DNA of 64,000 nt. Origin: an uncultured Neglectibacter sp. Lineage in GTDB: Bacteria; Bacillota; Clostridia; Oscillospirales; Acutalibacteraceae. Position 1 is the first letter of the stretch, and each line of letters begins with the position of its first letter. Location: contig CAMNSA010000003.1 in assembly GCA_946554335.1 (NCBI GenBank), positions 186,001-250,000 on the forward strand. Reading direction: 5' to 3'. Made by a program: the position numbers and the translations under genes. Below the pieces are notes generated by a model, which was not told where the DNA came from, did no database searches, and saw only the letters and a list, made by a program, of their open reading frames with translations. Below are positions 1 to 8,186 of the stretch, piece after piece.

Positions 1-1019
1 GCCTTGGCGCTCAGGTGAGAGCCCAGATACTTGCCCAGAGAACGGCTGATGATATAGCAGATCCCGATCCCGATGATCACCGCATCGCCGATGACGCCGA
101 AATCCAGCTCGGCGCCGCTGAGCACAAAGAAGAGAACATTGAGAGGGCCGGTCCAGCGCTCGGCACGGTCCATCAGCTCTTCGGACACATCGCAGATATT
201 GCAGAAGATGGTGCCCAGCATCATGCAGGCCAGCAGGGAAGAGAAGCCGCAGTGGATGGAGCCGATCTTGAACTCCATCTGAGAGATGGCTACGGTCAGC
301 AGCACAAAGGCCACGGCGATAGACATTCTCTTGCTTCTGGAATGGAAGAACTTCTCCGCGTAGTTGAAGGCAAAGCCGCTGAGAGCGCCCAGAGCAAGAG
401 ACAAAACTACCTCTACAATGGGCTCGGCAACAACGGAGAGAACATCGATCATGCCGCTGTCCAAAGACTTCGCCACGCCGAAGGACACGGAGAAGATCGC
501 CAGACCCACAGCGTCGTCCAGCGCCACAATAGGCAGCAGGATATCTGTGAGGGGACCCTTGGCCTTATACTGCCGCACCACCATCAAGGTGGCGGCGGGA
601 GCCGTGGCGGAGGCGATGGCGCCCAGGGTGATGGCGGCTGGAATGGTGAGAATATCCGGAATGGCAAAATGGAGGGCCACCAGGGTAAGATCCACCAAAA
701 TCGTGGCGGCGACCGCCTGGATGATGCCGATGACGGTGGCCTGTTTCCCGTTCTCTTTCAGCTGAGAAAGGCGGAACTCATTGCCGATGGAAAAGGCGAT
801 AAAGCCCATGGCGGCGTCAGAGATGATCCCCAGGTTTTTCACCTGGTCCAGTGTCTGGAAACCCAGCCCCGGTACGCCCAGGCGGCCCAGAACAAAGGGC
901 CCGATCAGGATACCGGCAACCAGATAGGCGGTAACGGCCGGAAGCTTGAAGAGATTTGCCACACGGGACATCAAAAGACCGGCCAACAAACAAACAGAAA
1001 GAAGAAGCAGAATTTCCAT
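1..1019 (-). CDS. Cation:proton antiporter, CPA2/KefB type (partial, C-terminus off the left edge)
   Basis: The reading frame is open from ATG at 1019 to the window edge, giving the first 339 residues. It begins MEILLLLSVCLLAG and continues as alternating hydrophobic segments, about ten membrane spans in all. The motif ALDDAVGLA resembles the paired aspartates of the CPA2 exchanger core, and a small-residue run (GAIASATAPAAT) precedes it. The family exchanges Na+ or K+ for protons across the cytoplasmic membrane. The start is supported by AAGGGG just upstream. Any regulatory RCK/TrkA-N domain would lie outside the window, so ion specificity cannot be judged. No partner gene is visible on this side. 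Confidence 0.8.
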   Translation of the reverse strand, partial: MEILLLLSVCLLAGLLMSRVANLFKLPAVTAYLVAGILIGPFVLGRLGVPGLGFQTLDQVKNLGIISDAAMGFIAFSIGNEFRLSQLKENGKQATVIGIIQAVAATILVDLTLVALHFAIPDILTIPAAITLGAIASATAPAATLMVVRQYKAKGPLTDILLPIVALDDAVGLAIFSVSFGVAKSLDSGMIDVLSVVAEPIVEVVLSLALGALSGFAFNYAEKFFHSRSKRMSIAVAFVLLTVAISQMEFKIGSIHCGFSSLLACMMLGTIFCNICDVSEELMDRAERWTGPLNVLFFVLSGAELDFGVIGDAVIIGIGICYIISRSLGKYLGSHLSAK

Positions 1020-1239
1020 ATCAAAACCCCTTTCGGGTGAAAGCACCCAAAAAATCCCAGACTTCTATTATAGCCTTACACGCGGGAAAAGCAAGAGGTT
1101 TTTCACGGAAATCACCTTTTCCGTCAAGACGCTCAAAAGTTTTTCACTCCCATATGGATTCGTCTATTTCTATGAGTTGGTTGGAGGAAGGGAGATTGAC
1201 TTTCCTTGCGCAGGGAGATGGCGAAGGGAAAGGCGAGAA

Positions 1240-1560
1240 GAAAAGGTACCCCTTGGCTCCCTTGCGTAAAGGGCGATGTGTCCCGGTGGGACACGCCCAT
1301 CGCTGACCGAGTTGGCAAACGAGAAAGCTGGCGCGTAGCGCCTGAGGGATCGTTTTGGCGGCCTAAATTATTATCCCTTCCACCATGTTTCGCATGGCCC
1401 CTCTCCCCTTATTCCAAGGGGAGGCAGGAAGGAAAACAAAGAGAGGCAAGCCCATTCTAAACAACTAACGACCAAAAACTAACAACTAAAAGCCGCGCTC
1501 TCCGTCGCGGCAAGGCCGCGCCACCTCCCCTTGCAAGCAAGGGGAGGCAAGGAGGAAAAC
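1240..1560. repeat. Intergenic hairpin-repeat cluster
   Basis: The 650-base gap between the antiporter and the SLH gene has no plausible gene. It is built from short palindromes: GTGTCCC/GGGACAC near 1280, GGCGC/GCGCC near 1335, CTCCCCTT/AAGGGGAG near 1405, CGCGGC/GCCGCG near 1510, and an 11-bp CCTCCCCTTGC/GCAAGGGGAGG stem near 1530, with CTAAC-type spacers between. Similar pieces (the phrase GCGCCTGAGGGA, CTCCC stems, CTAA spacers) recur at about 5400-5640, so this looks like a dispersed non-coding repeat family. Confidence 0.55.
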
Positions 1561-1600
1561 AAGAGGAATAGGAATTAAGAACAAAGGCAAAAAGACAGAA

Positions 1601-1630
1601 CAAGGGGGGCGGATGATTCCGCCCCCCTTG
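1601..1630 (-). terminator. Intrinsic terminator of the SLH surface protein gene
   Basis: A perfect 13-bp GC-rich stem (1601-1613 with 1618-1630) and a four-base loop lie about 40 bases past the stop codon at 1669. On the minus strand the stem is followed by a moderately T-rich stretch (TTCTGTCTTTTTG). Confidence 0.75.
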
Positions 1631-1668
1631 CCCTAAGGGATAATTTAAAATTAAGTAGAGTTGAAACC

Positions 1669-4600
1669 TTATTTGTTATTCATGGCCAAAACCATAACTT
1701 TGGCAGCTTCGCTTCTCTTAATATAGTTCTTCGGATTGAAGTTACCCTTATTGTCGCCCTCAAAGATGCCCTCGGCCTTGCAAGCGTACACAAAGCCCTT
1801 GGCCCAGTTGGCGATCTTGGCATCGTCGGCAAACTTGTCAGCAGAGGTGCCCTTCAGATCCAGAGCCTTCGCGATGATCTTAGCAGCAGCCTCACGGGTG
1901 ATGGGGCTGGAAGGAGCAAACTTGCCATTTCCAACGCCATCGATGATGCCCTTGTCAGCGCAGTAGGCAATGGCCTTGGCAGCGCCGCTGGTGCTCTTCA
2001 CATCGGAGAAGGGAGAGTCGGTATAAGCGCTTACATCCACATCCAGCATCCGAACAACCATCACAGCAAAATCGCCGCGCTTGATGTTGTTGTTGGGAGA
2101 GTAGGTGGTGGGAGTAGTACCCAATACGATTCCGGCGCCGGCAGCGGCATACACATACTCAGCATACCACTTGTTGGGATCAACATCCACAAACTCCACA
2201 TTGGCATTGGCAGTGAGGGTGTAAACCCAAACCGTCTCAGTGTCTTCGGAAGTTACGGTAATCGTAATAGGCTCGCTTACATCATAAAGATCATTGCCAT
2301 CCTCGTCGTCATCGCCTGTGTCGCCGGAGACAACTACAGCGGCCATCTTGGACTGAGCAGTGGCCTCCACGGTAACCGCGGTCAGGTCAGTGCCTACAGG
2401 CAACTGAACTGTCACATTGCGGCCGGAAATGGTGGCCTTGGCGCCATTCACCTTTACAGAGGCAAGGGCTGCGCTGGTCTCCAGAGCACGAACATTCACG
2501 CCGCTTACCGCATAGGGATTGGTCTCGCCGTACTCGCTCTTAACACTGATAGAGGTAACAGCAGCGCCCTTATACTTCAGAACGGGCTTCTCGGGATCGG
2601 TCTTGTCAACCGTAAATTCAACGCCCTTCAAAGCGTCGCCGGTAAGCTGATCGCCGCCGATGAGAACGGTAGCATAATCGGAAGCAACGATATCTACGGT
2701 AACAGTAGAGGCAGAACCGGGTACGCTGAAGGTTACCACGCCGTTGGAAATAGTGGCGGTAACTGTGCCGTCCTCATTCTTGATGGACTTCAGAACATAC
2801 TCCTTGCTGGCAGGAGCAGAGGTAACGGTAGCGGAAAGCACCGTTGCATGGCCCTTATAAGGAGCCTTCTCCAGATCGGCAACCGCAACAGGAGCGCCTG
2901 CCTTTGCCATTTCAACTACTGCATACTCGTCCAGCACAACATACTTGTTGGCAGGGTCTGCCTTCAGGTAGCTGACCGCAACGGTAGCACCGGTCTTGGG
3001 AGCATTGTCGGTGAAGAGATCTTCATCGTCTTCCGGATAGAAGCCGGAGGCAACCTCAGTACCTACATTGGTGCCAGTCACATTATAGAGCTTGGCGCCC
3101 TCAGACAGGGTGTACTGGTAAACCAGAGTAGCAGAGCCATTGTTATACACGCTATAGGGCAGGGTTCCGGTGATCTTGCCGCCGGAAACAGCCAGCTTAT
3201 AGGTGTTCTTGGCGTCAGCCTTGTCGCCGGTGGCGGCAGTAGTGACCGTCAGATTAGAAAGCTCTTTACCGGTCTTGGCAGCAGCCTTCTTGAACACGAA
3301 GGTGTAAGTAGTCTTGGTTCCGCTGTCAGCGGTAGCAGACACCTTGTTGGGGCCGGCAAAAGTAAAGGCGGCCTTCGCAGTGTCAAGGTCTGTATTGGTG
3401 TAAGAGGTCTTTGCGATGGTATAGGTAGCACCCTGAATCAGAGTGTCCGCAGCGGAATAAGGCAGATTGGAGAAGGTGATCGTCTTGTCAGCGTCAGAAA
3501 CAGCGCCGGTCACCTTCACATCCTTGCCGTCATCTCCAACATAGGTCAGAGAAGCAGCGGTGATCTTGGGATCGTCTACCGTATCCTTGGCCTTGGTGGC
3601 GGTCAGCTGATAGTAGCTGACAGAATCGCCGTCCGCAGCGGTCACCTTTACGGTAACGGTGTTGGTCAGGTCAGCCGTATCAATGCCATCGTTGTCGAAA
3701 GGAGTGTCATCGATTGCAACAGTGGCGCCTGCGGCAACGGTGAACTTCGGCTTCGCAGCCTGCAGATCAGTATCGGTGGTCTTGCTGGAAAGGACAACGG
3801 AGAGCTGGTCGCCCTTGATGGTGCCCTTCTCGTCGTAAGCACCGGCCTTTACGGTAAAGTCCTTAATGGAAGAATCCTTGTTGGCAGCCGTGCTGACAGT
3901 CACCTCATAGGTCTTGGTGCCCAGAGTCTCAGAGGTAAAGGTCAGGTCATACTTGCCGTTGTTGATGGATACCTTACCACCGGTCTTAACAGCGGCGCCA
4001 TCGCCGGCCGCGCCGTTCGCCTTGATCTTAGCAGTGGCTTTTCCGGCGACCTGGAAGGAAACTGCCAGATCAGCGGGAAGCTCAGTTCCCTCAGGAAGAG
4101 TCACGGTAAGCTTCGTAGCGTCATCCTTATTGGCAACCGCCTTTACACCGCCGATGGACAGAGAGGACAGACAGGCAGCCTCTTCCGCCACGATGGTATA
4201 ATAAGCAGTTCTGCCGTCCTGTGCCGTAACCAGAATCTGGTCGTTGGAAACAGTGCAGGCCACAGCCTCAGTGCCGGGAAGCACGGGATTTGCCATTTTC
4301 ACATCAACGGAGGCGGCAGCAGTGTAGCCCCAGGGAAGCTGGAAGGAGATGGTCCTGGAGGTGTTGTTCACAGAGCCCTTTACCGTCAAGCCGCCCAGTG
4401 TAACGGAAGCTTCCTTCACCTCAGTGCTGCTGGAAACAGCGGCAACAGCCACGGTGACAGTGTAGTCCTTGCTCTTTGTGTTCTTCTCAGCGTTCTCAGC
4501 GTCGTAATCCGAAGCGGCTACAAAGAAGACAGCCTTGCTGGAAGCTCCGGCGGTGAGGCTGGAGAAGGGAATGGTACCGTCTGCGGACATGGCGACATCG

Positions 4601-4869
4601 CCGTCATCCACCTTGTACCAAACTTTCTGAGAAGCCTTGGCTGTCGCGACCGTAATGGTCTCAGCCGTCTTCTCATAGGTAAGGGCATCCGTAAAGGAGG
4701 CGCCCGAACCAGTGAGCGTTCCGTTGGCAGCCGCAATGCTGACGACGTTACCGTCGTTGACGAACAGCGGCTTTTCAGCAGCAGAAGCGCCCATCGGAAT
4801 CATTGCGACGACCAGCATGACTGCCAGAAGCATCGCAAGTGATTTCTTCAGAAACTTGCTTGTGTTCAT
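1669..4869 (-). CDS. Large secreted SLH-domain surface (S-layer-like) protein
   Basis: A 1066-residue exported protein. The N-terminus (MNTSKFLKKSLAMLLAVMLV, then a GASAAE cleavage region) is a clear signal peptide. The start at 4869 is preferred over an upstream ATG because AGAGGG lies at a good distance. The body of about 860 residues is rich in Ala, Thr, Val and Asp and looks like serial Ig/cadherin-like beta modules. Roughly the last 176 residues hold three SLH repeats (FVDVDPNKWYAEYV; FSDVKSTSGAAKAIAYC; FADDAKIANWAKGFV), which normally bind secondary wall polymers. The gene is monocistronic with its own promoter and terminator. It could be the S-layer protein or an abundant adhesin; the body gives no enzymatic motif. 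Confidence 0.85.
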   Translation of the reverse strand: MNTSKFLKKSLAMLLAVMLVVAMIPMGASAAEKPLFVNDGNVVSIAAANGTLTGSGASFTDALTYEKTAETITVATAKASQKVWYKVDDGDVAMSADGTIPFSSLTAGASSKAVFFVAASDYDAENAEKNTKSKDYTVTVAVAAVSSSTEVKEASVTLGGLTVKGSVNNTSRTISFQLPWGYTAAASVDVKMANPVLPGTEAVACTVSNDQILVTAQDGRTAYYTIVAEEAACLSSLSIGGVKAVANKDDATKLTVTLPEGTELPADLAVSFQVAGKATAKIKANGAAGDGAAVKTGGKVSINNGKYDLTFTSETLGTKTYEVTVSTAANKDSSIKDFTVKAGAYDEKGTIKGDQLSVVLSSKTTDTDLQAAKPKFTVAAGATVAIDDTPFDNDGIDTADLTNTVTVKVTAADGDSVSYYQLTATKAKDTVDDPKITAASLTYVGDDGKDVKVTGAVSDADKTITFSNLPYSAADTLIQGATYTIAKTSYTNTDLDTAKAAFTFAGPNKVSATADSGTKTTYTFVFKKAAAKTGKELSNLTVTTAATGDKADAKNTYKLAVSGGKITGTLPYSVYNNGSATLVYQYTLSEGAKLYNVTGTNVGTEVASGFYPEDDEDLFTDNAPKTGATVAVSYLKADPANKYVVLDEYAVVEMAKAGAPVAVADLEKAPYKGHATVLSATVTSAPASKEYVLKSIKNEDGTVTATISNGVVTFSVPGSASTVTVDIVASDYATVLIGGDQLTGDALKGVEFTVDKTDPEKPVLKYKGAAVTSISVKSEYGETNPYAVSGVNVRALETSAALASVKVNGAKATISGRNVTVQLPVGTDLTAVTVEATAQSKMAAVVVSGDTGDDDEDGNDLYDVSEPITITVTSEDTETVWVYTLTANANVEFVDVDPNKWYAEYVYAAAGAGIVLGTTPTTYSPNNNIKRGDFAVMVVRMLDVDVSAYTDSPFSDVKSTSGAAKAIAYCADKGIIDGVGNGKFAPSSPITREAAAKIIAKALDLKGTSADKFADDAKIANWAKGFVYACKAEGIFEGDNKGNFNPKNYIKRSEAAKVMVLAMNNK

Positions 4870-4936
4870 AGTTTCAACCCTCTTAAATTTTAGATTCTCG
4901 CAGGGCAAAATATCCCCACGAGTTGAAGTTACCTAT

Positions 4937-4965
4937 ATATTACCCTCTCCGCTCAGAAAAAGCAA
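4937..4965 (-). promoter_or_regulatory. Likely sigma-A promoter of the SLH gene
   Basis: On the minus strand TTGCTT (4960-4965) is followed after exactly 17 bases by TAATAT (4937-4942), about 70 bases before the start codon. The -35 is imperfect. Confidence 0.5.
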
Positions 4966-5224
4966 GAGTTTTTTTCAACTTTTTTATGTCACCTTCCTAA
5001 AAGGAAAAAAGCTGGCTTTGTTGTCAAAAACCTCGGTTTCATGCGGTTTTTCGGACCTTCCTGCGGGATTTCAGCGGATTTGGCGGCGAGTTTTTCCATA
5101 TTTTCGCTTTACAGAGGTTCTCTTTTTTGGGAGATTTGACCATTCTTTTTTTCGTGTTTTTTTACTTTTCCTTTTTTTCTCTTGGGAATCCTCTTATTTT
5201 TGCCTCAAAAAAGGCAAAAAGATT

Positions 5225-5645
5225 GAGCCGAGACCGAGCGTTGCTCAGTCTTCGGCTCAAAAAATCCCGATCTACGATCGAGCTTCCTCGGATTTCACTT
5301 CACGGCTTGAAACGCCAAGTGAAATTTCGGAAACAAATCTGGGATTTGAAAAATCTCAATTTGCTTGCGCAAACCGCAAAATTTCGGGCGAGTACTCCTG
5401 CCGGGGAGAGGGTGCGCGCGTCCCTGCGCAAGAAAAACTCGCAGCGCCTGAGGGAGAGAGGACTTAATGCCCGGCTGCAAGGCCCTCTCCGTCACGGCCT
5501 TGCCGTGCCGCCTCTCCCATAGGGAGAGGCAAGTCTCGCCTCCGGTGGCAACCGTTCAGCGCTGACCTCAACCGGCAGAGCCGTGACAGCTCCTCTCACA
5601 TAGGGGAGCTAAGAGCTAAAACTAAAATCTAACAGCTAATGACTA
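5225..5645. repeat. Second intergenic palindrome/repeat cluster
   Basis: The gap from 4870 to 5668 has no convincing gene. Near the SLH gene it holds the promoter, then T-rich DNA. From 5225 it is a string of inverted repeats: GAGCCGA/TCGGCTC at about 5225-5260, ATTTCACTT/AAGTGAAAT at about 5293-5327, CAAGGCC/GGCCTTG near 5490, and GCCTCTCCC/GGGAGAGGC near 5520. It ends in AGCTCC/GGGAGCT and CTAA-rich spacers. Shared pieces with 1240-1560 suggest the same repeat family. Confidence 0.5.
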
Positions 5646-5668
5646 ACTCCCCGCCAGGCCGCAGGGAG

Positions 5669-6055
5669 TTAGTCTGGATTTTGGGTTCCATGCAGGGCAG
5701 CGCCCAGTTTTTCCACGGCATTTTTGCTGATCGGCCTACCGTGTTCTTCCAGAAAAGCGTACAGCACTCTTCCGGGCCCGAGGTACAGGCCGTATTCCCC
5801 GGCGACGCGGAACACCGTCGATCTCAAAGTGAGGCTGGATCGGACTGCCAGAAAATACTGCCCCCGGTAAAGGCACAGAGACGCGCCCACCCGGGGATAG
5901 ACCTCGTAAAGCTTCTCCACCGCCTCGCAGAGCGCCGTGGCGTCCGGAAAGCAAAAAACAAGAGGCTGCGCAGGATACTTGAGTCTCGTAAGGGCAGCAC
6001 CTCTTTTGTTTTTTACTTTATGGTATGTAGAAAAGAGGGCAAAGGTGCCAAAAAA
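5669..6055 (-). pseudogene. MecA-like adaptor fragment (C-terminal domain only, no start codon)
   Basis: Directly after the TAG stop of rpe, the same frame stays open for 128 codons and reads as the C-terminal half of a MecA-type ClpC adaptor: a PLVFCFPDATALCEAVEKLY strand-helix unit, then GASLCLYRGQYFLAV, AGEYG, and FLEEHGRPISKNAVEKL. MecA's N-terminal substrate-binding domain is absent. No ATG exists in the open stretch; the only usual start is a GTG at 5918-5920 that would cut the domain and has no good ribosome site. I infer a decayed remnant left by a deletion, or a product expressed only by readthrough from rpe. The MecA assignment is by remembered pattern. Confidence 0.5.
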
Positions 6056-6679
6056 CTATCCCCGGAGAAGGGCGATCTCCCGGGCGGGATCCTGGGCGCG
6101 GAACACAGCCGTACCCGCCACCAGAACATCTGCCCCCGCATCCCGGCAGAGGGAGAGGGTTTCCCGGCAGACCCCTCCGTCCACCTCTAAGTCCAGGTGG
6201 GGGAAGGCCTCCTTTAAGATCCGGATCTTTTCCAGGGGCTTTTCCATCAGCTTCTGTCCGCCGAAGCCCGGCTCCACCGTCATGATGGTCACCTGGGAGA
6301 GGCGCTTGCCATAGGGGAAGAGCTTCTCGGCGGGGGTGGCCGGTTTCAGGGCCATTCCGGCCTTGGCCTTGCAGGCTTCGATCTCGTCCAGCATCCGGTC
6401 AGGGTCGGCTGCGCACTCCACATGGAAGGTGATCTGATCCGCGCCCGACTCCCGGAATACCTTTACATAGGGAAGCGGATCCTCCAGCATCAGGTGGACA
6501 TCGAAAAGCAGGTCTGTCTTCCCACGCAGGGCGGACACCACGCAGGGACCCATGCTCAGGTTGGGCACAAACCGGCCGTCCATAATGTCGATGTGAAGCA
6601 GATCTGCCGAAGAGACCTTTTTTACCTCTTCCTCCAGGCGGGCAAAGTCCGCCGCCAACAGCGAAGGCGCAATCTTCAT
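6056..6679 (-). CDS. rpe: Ribulose-phosphate 3-epimerase
   Basis: A 207-residue TIM-barrel enzyme interconverting ribulose 5-phosphate and xylulose 5-phosphate in the pentose phosphate pathway. The start MKIAPSLLAADFARL is typical. Visible active-site and metal ligands are His29 and Asp31 in HIDIMDG, His62 in DVHLM, and the Asp of LEVDGG; the phosphate site includes TVEPGFGGQ and VAGTAVF. Length is slightly short of the usual 215-220. AAGGGG precedes the ATG. The gene lies 47 bases after the AEC transporter and probably belongs to the same transcript. In many Firmicutes rpe sits with rsgA and prkC-type genes, which are not here. Confidence 0.92.
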   Translation of the reverse strand: MKIAPSLLAADFARLEEEVKKVSSADLLHIDIMDGRFVPNLSMGPCVVSALRGKTDLLFDVHLMLEDPLPYVKVFRESGADQITFHVECAADPDRMLDEIEACKAKAGMALKPATPAEKLFPYGKRLSQVTIMTVEPGFGGQKLMEKPLEKIRILKEAFPHLDLEVDGGVCRETLSLCRDAGADVLVAGTAVFRAQDPAREIALLRG

Positions 6680-6726
6680 AAGCCAAAACCCCTTCCTAAT
6701 ACTAATATATATAGGTATTTATAAAG

Positions 6727-7653
6727 CTACAGCAGCCCGCAGAGCAGCTGGGCGAGCACCGTAAAAACGGGGATCGTCACAATAGAAAGCACGGTGGAGA
6801 CCGCCACCGACTTGGAGGCTAATTGGGAATCTCCTCCATACTGCACAGCAAACAGCACCGTATTGGCCGCCACGGGACAGCTGGCCTGAATGGCGCAGCT
6901 GATGAAAAGCTCTCGCTCCGGGCGAAACAGAAAGAGCAGCAGGAGGAAAAGGGCAGGGGAGACAATCAGGCGCAGGGCAGCCATGCGATACACTGCCAGA
7001 TCAGACACAAAGGAGCGCAGGTCCACTCTGGCTACATAACTGCCGATCACCAGCATGGCCAGCGGCGTGTTGAGGCCTGAAAAGAAGTTGATGGGATCTC
7101 CCAGCACCGCGGGCACGGGGATCTTCAGAAAGTAGATGGGGAGGCCCACTGCAAGGCCGATGATGCCGGGATTCAGGAGGATGGTTTTCAAATTGAGCTT
7201 TCCGCTTTCGTTCATCAGGCGGTAGCCATAGGTCCAGCAAAAGACATTGAACATCACCACAAAAAAAGAGCCGTAGATAACGCCCTTTTCCCCCACGATC
7301 CCCTGGATCAGCGGGATCCCCATAAAGCCCGCGTTGCTGAAAATAAGCGCGAAGCGCAAGACCTTTTTCCGGTCCCCGGGTTCCCTGCGGAAAAAGAGAT
7401 AGGACAGTCCGATGGAAAGAAGCAGGGACAGGGAGGAGAGCACAACGGCAAGGACCATCTCCCTGGGGGCCAGGTCATCCGAGGTCAAAAAGGCGGAGAT
7501 GATCAGGCAGGGAGTGACCAGCTTCAAAAGCAGCGCTGTGATCTCAGCAGCGCCCTGCTCTGTGAGGACTGCCTTTTTGGTGGCGATATATCCCACCGAG
7601 ATCATCAGGAGCATCACCGCGACCTTTTCTATAATGGTGAAAAACGCTTCCAT
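6727..7653 (-). CDS. AEC-family (auxin efflux carrier-like) transporter
   Basis: A 308-residue integral membrane protein with about ten spans in two halves, typical of the AEC family whose bacterial members move malate, malonate or other small carboxylates. Supporting signs are GYIATKKAVLTEQGAAEITALLLKL near the N-terminus, the conserved TPCLI, GFMGIPLIQGIVG, and the C-terminal ASCPVAANTVLFAVQYGGD with its unwound-helix Pro/Asn. I chose the ATG at 7653 (MEAFFTII) over the one at 7662 because the GGGGG ribosome site would touch the latter. The substrate cannot be read from the sequence. It lies between a small membrane protein and rpe. Confidence 0.85.
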   Translation of the reverse strand: MEAFFTIIEKVAVMLLMISVGYIATKKAVLTEQGAAEITALLLKLVTPCLIISAFLTSDDLAPREMVLAVVLSSLSLLLSIGLSYLFFRREPGDRKKVLRFALIFSNAGFMGIPLIQGIVGEKGVIYGSFFVVMFNVFCWTYGYRLMNESGKLNLKTILLNPGIIGLAVGLPIYFLKIPVPAVLGDPINFFSGLNTPLAMLVIGSYVARVDLRSFVSDLAVYRMAALRLIVSPALFLLLLFLFRPERELFISCAIQASCPVAANTVLFAVQYGGDSQLASKSVAVSTVLSIVTIPVFTVLAQLLCGLL

Positions 7654-7686
7654 CTGTATCATCCCCCTTTCCCCGCTTCGCCTTCT

Positions 7687-7974
7687 CTAGTCTTTCTTCT
7701 CGTCTGTATGCTCTGAATCAAGCTTCCCCCTGCGGTAGGTTTTTACGAAGCTGACGGCTAAAATCACCAAGGCCACGCCGCCCACACAGCGAAAAACGAT
7801 CCCGTAGGTCCCTGCGAAGAGATTCACTCCGGGAATACAGGCGTCCAGCAGCCACCAGACCCCTAAAAACAGGAAAAAGCCGCCGGCGAAATAAAAAATC
7901 TTATTCTCCCTGGAAACGGAGAAGATCAGGATCAGCCCGATCGTAAACCACAGGATCGCGTAAAAGTATTGCAT
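7687..7974 (-). CDS. Small four-helix membrane protein, unknown function
   Basis: A 95-residue protein starting MQYFYAILWFTIGLILIF, with about three or four hydrophobic helices and a charged C-terminal tail (YRRGKLDSEHTDEKKD). The ATG at 7974 has AAGGA eight bases upstream; an in-frame TTG further out lacks this. I do not recognise a named family. It is the first gene of an apparent operon with the AEC transporter (33-base gap) and rpe. The size and topology suggest an accessory integral membrane protein; nothing more can be supported. Confidence 0.65.
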   Translation of the reverse strand: MQYFYAILWFTIGLILIFSVSRENKIFYFAGGFFLFLGVWWLLDACIPGVNLFAGTYGIVFRCVGGVALVILAVSFVKTYRRGKLDSEHTDEKKD

Positions 7975-8006
7975 AGACAGGTTCCTTTTCAAAAAGTTTC
8001 TCTTCT

Positions 8007-8036
8007 ATAATATATAGATAAAAGCCGCTGTTCCAA
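8007..8036 (-). promoter_or_regulatory. Probable promoter of the small-membrane-protein/AEC/rpe operon
   Basis: On the minus strand TTGGAA (8031-8036) and TATTAT (8007-8012) are 18 bases apart, with a start codon about 30 bases downstream. Confidence 0.45.
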
Positions 8037-8133
8037 ATATTTCCTTTTTCTCTCTTTTTCGAGGAATTGCCACCAGGAGATATTATAGCCTGAGGGGCAG
8101 AAAATTACAAGCCGAAGCGAAACCCCACCCGAC

Positions 8134-8160
8134 AAAAAAAGCCGGGGCGATCGCTCCGAC
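8134..8160 (-). terminator. Terminator of the G5/3D-domain protein gene
   Basis: A GC-rich hairpin at 8141-8160 (GTCGG-AGCG with CGCC-CCGGC on the minus strand, one mismatch) is followed by seven T residues. It begins 26 bases beyond the stop codon at 8187. A T run on the plus side as well makes it possibly bidirectional. Confidence 0.8.
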
Positions 8161-8186
8161 TTTTTTTGAAAATTCAAGAGAGGTTA

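Noticed and set aside
2848-4842. Long plus-strand open frame (664 codons) opposite the SLH gene
   Set aside because: Antisense shadow of a repetitive, Ala/Thr/Val-rich coding region; no ribosome site and no family resemblance.
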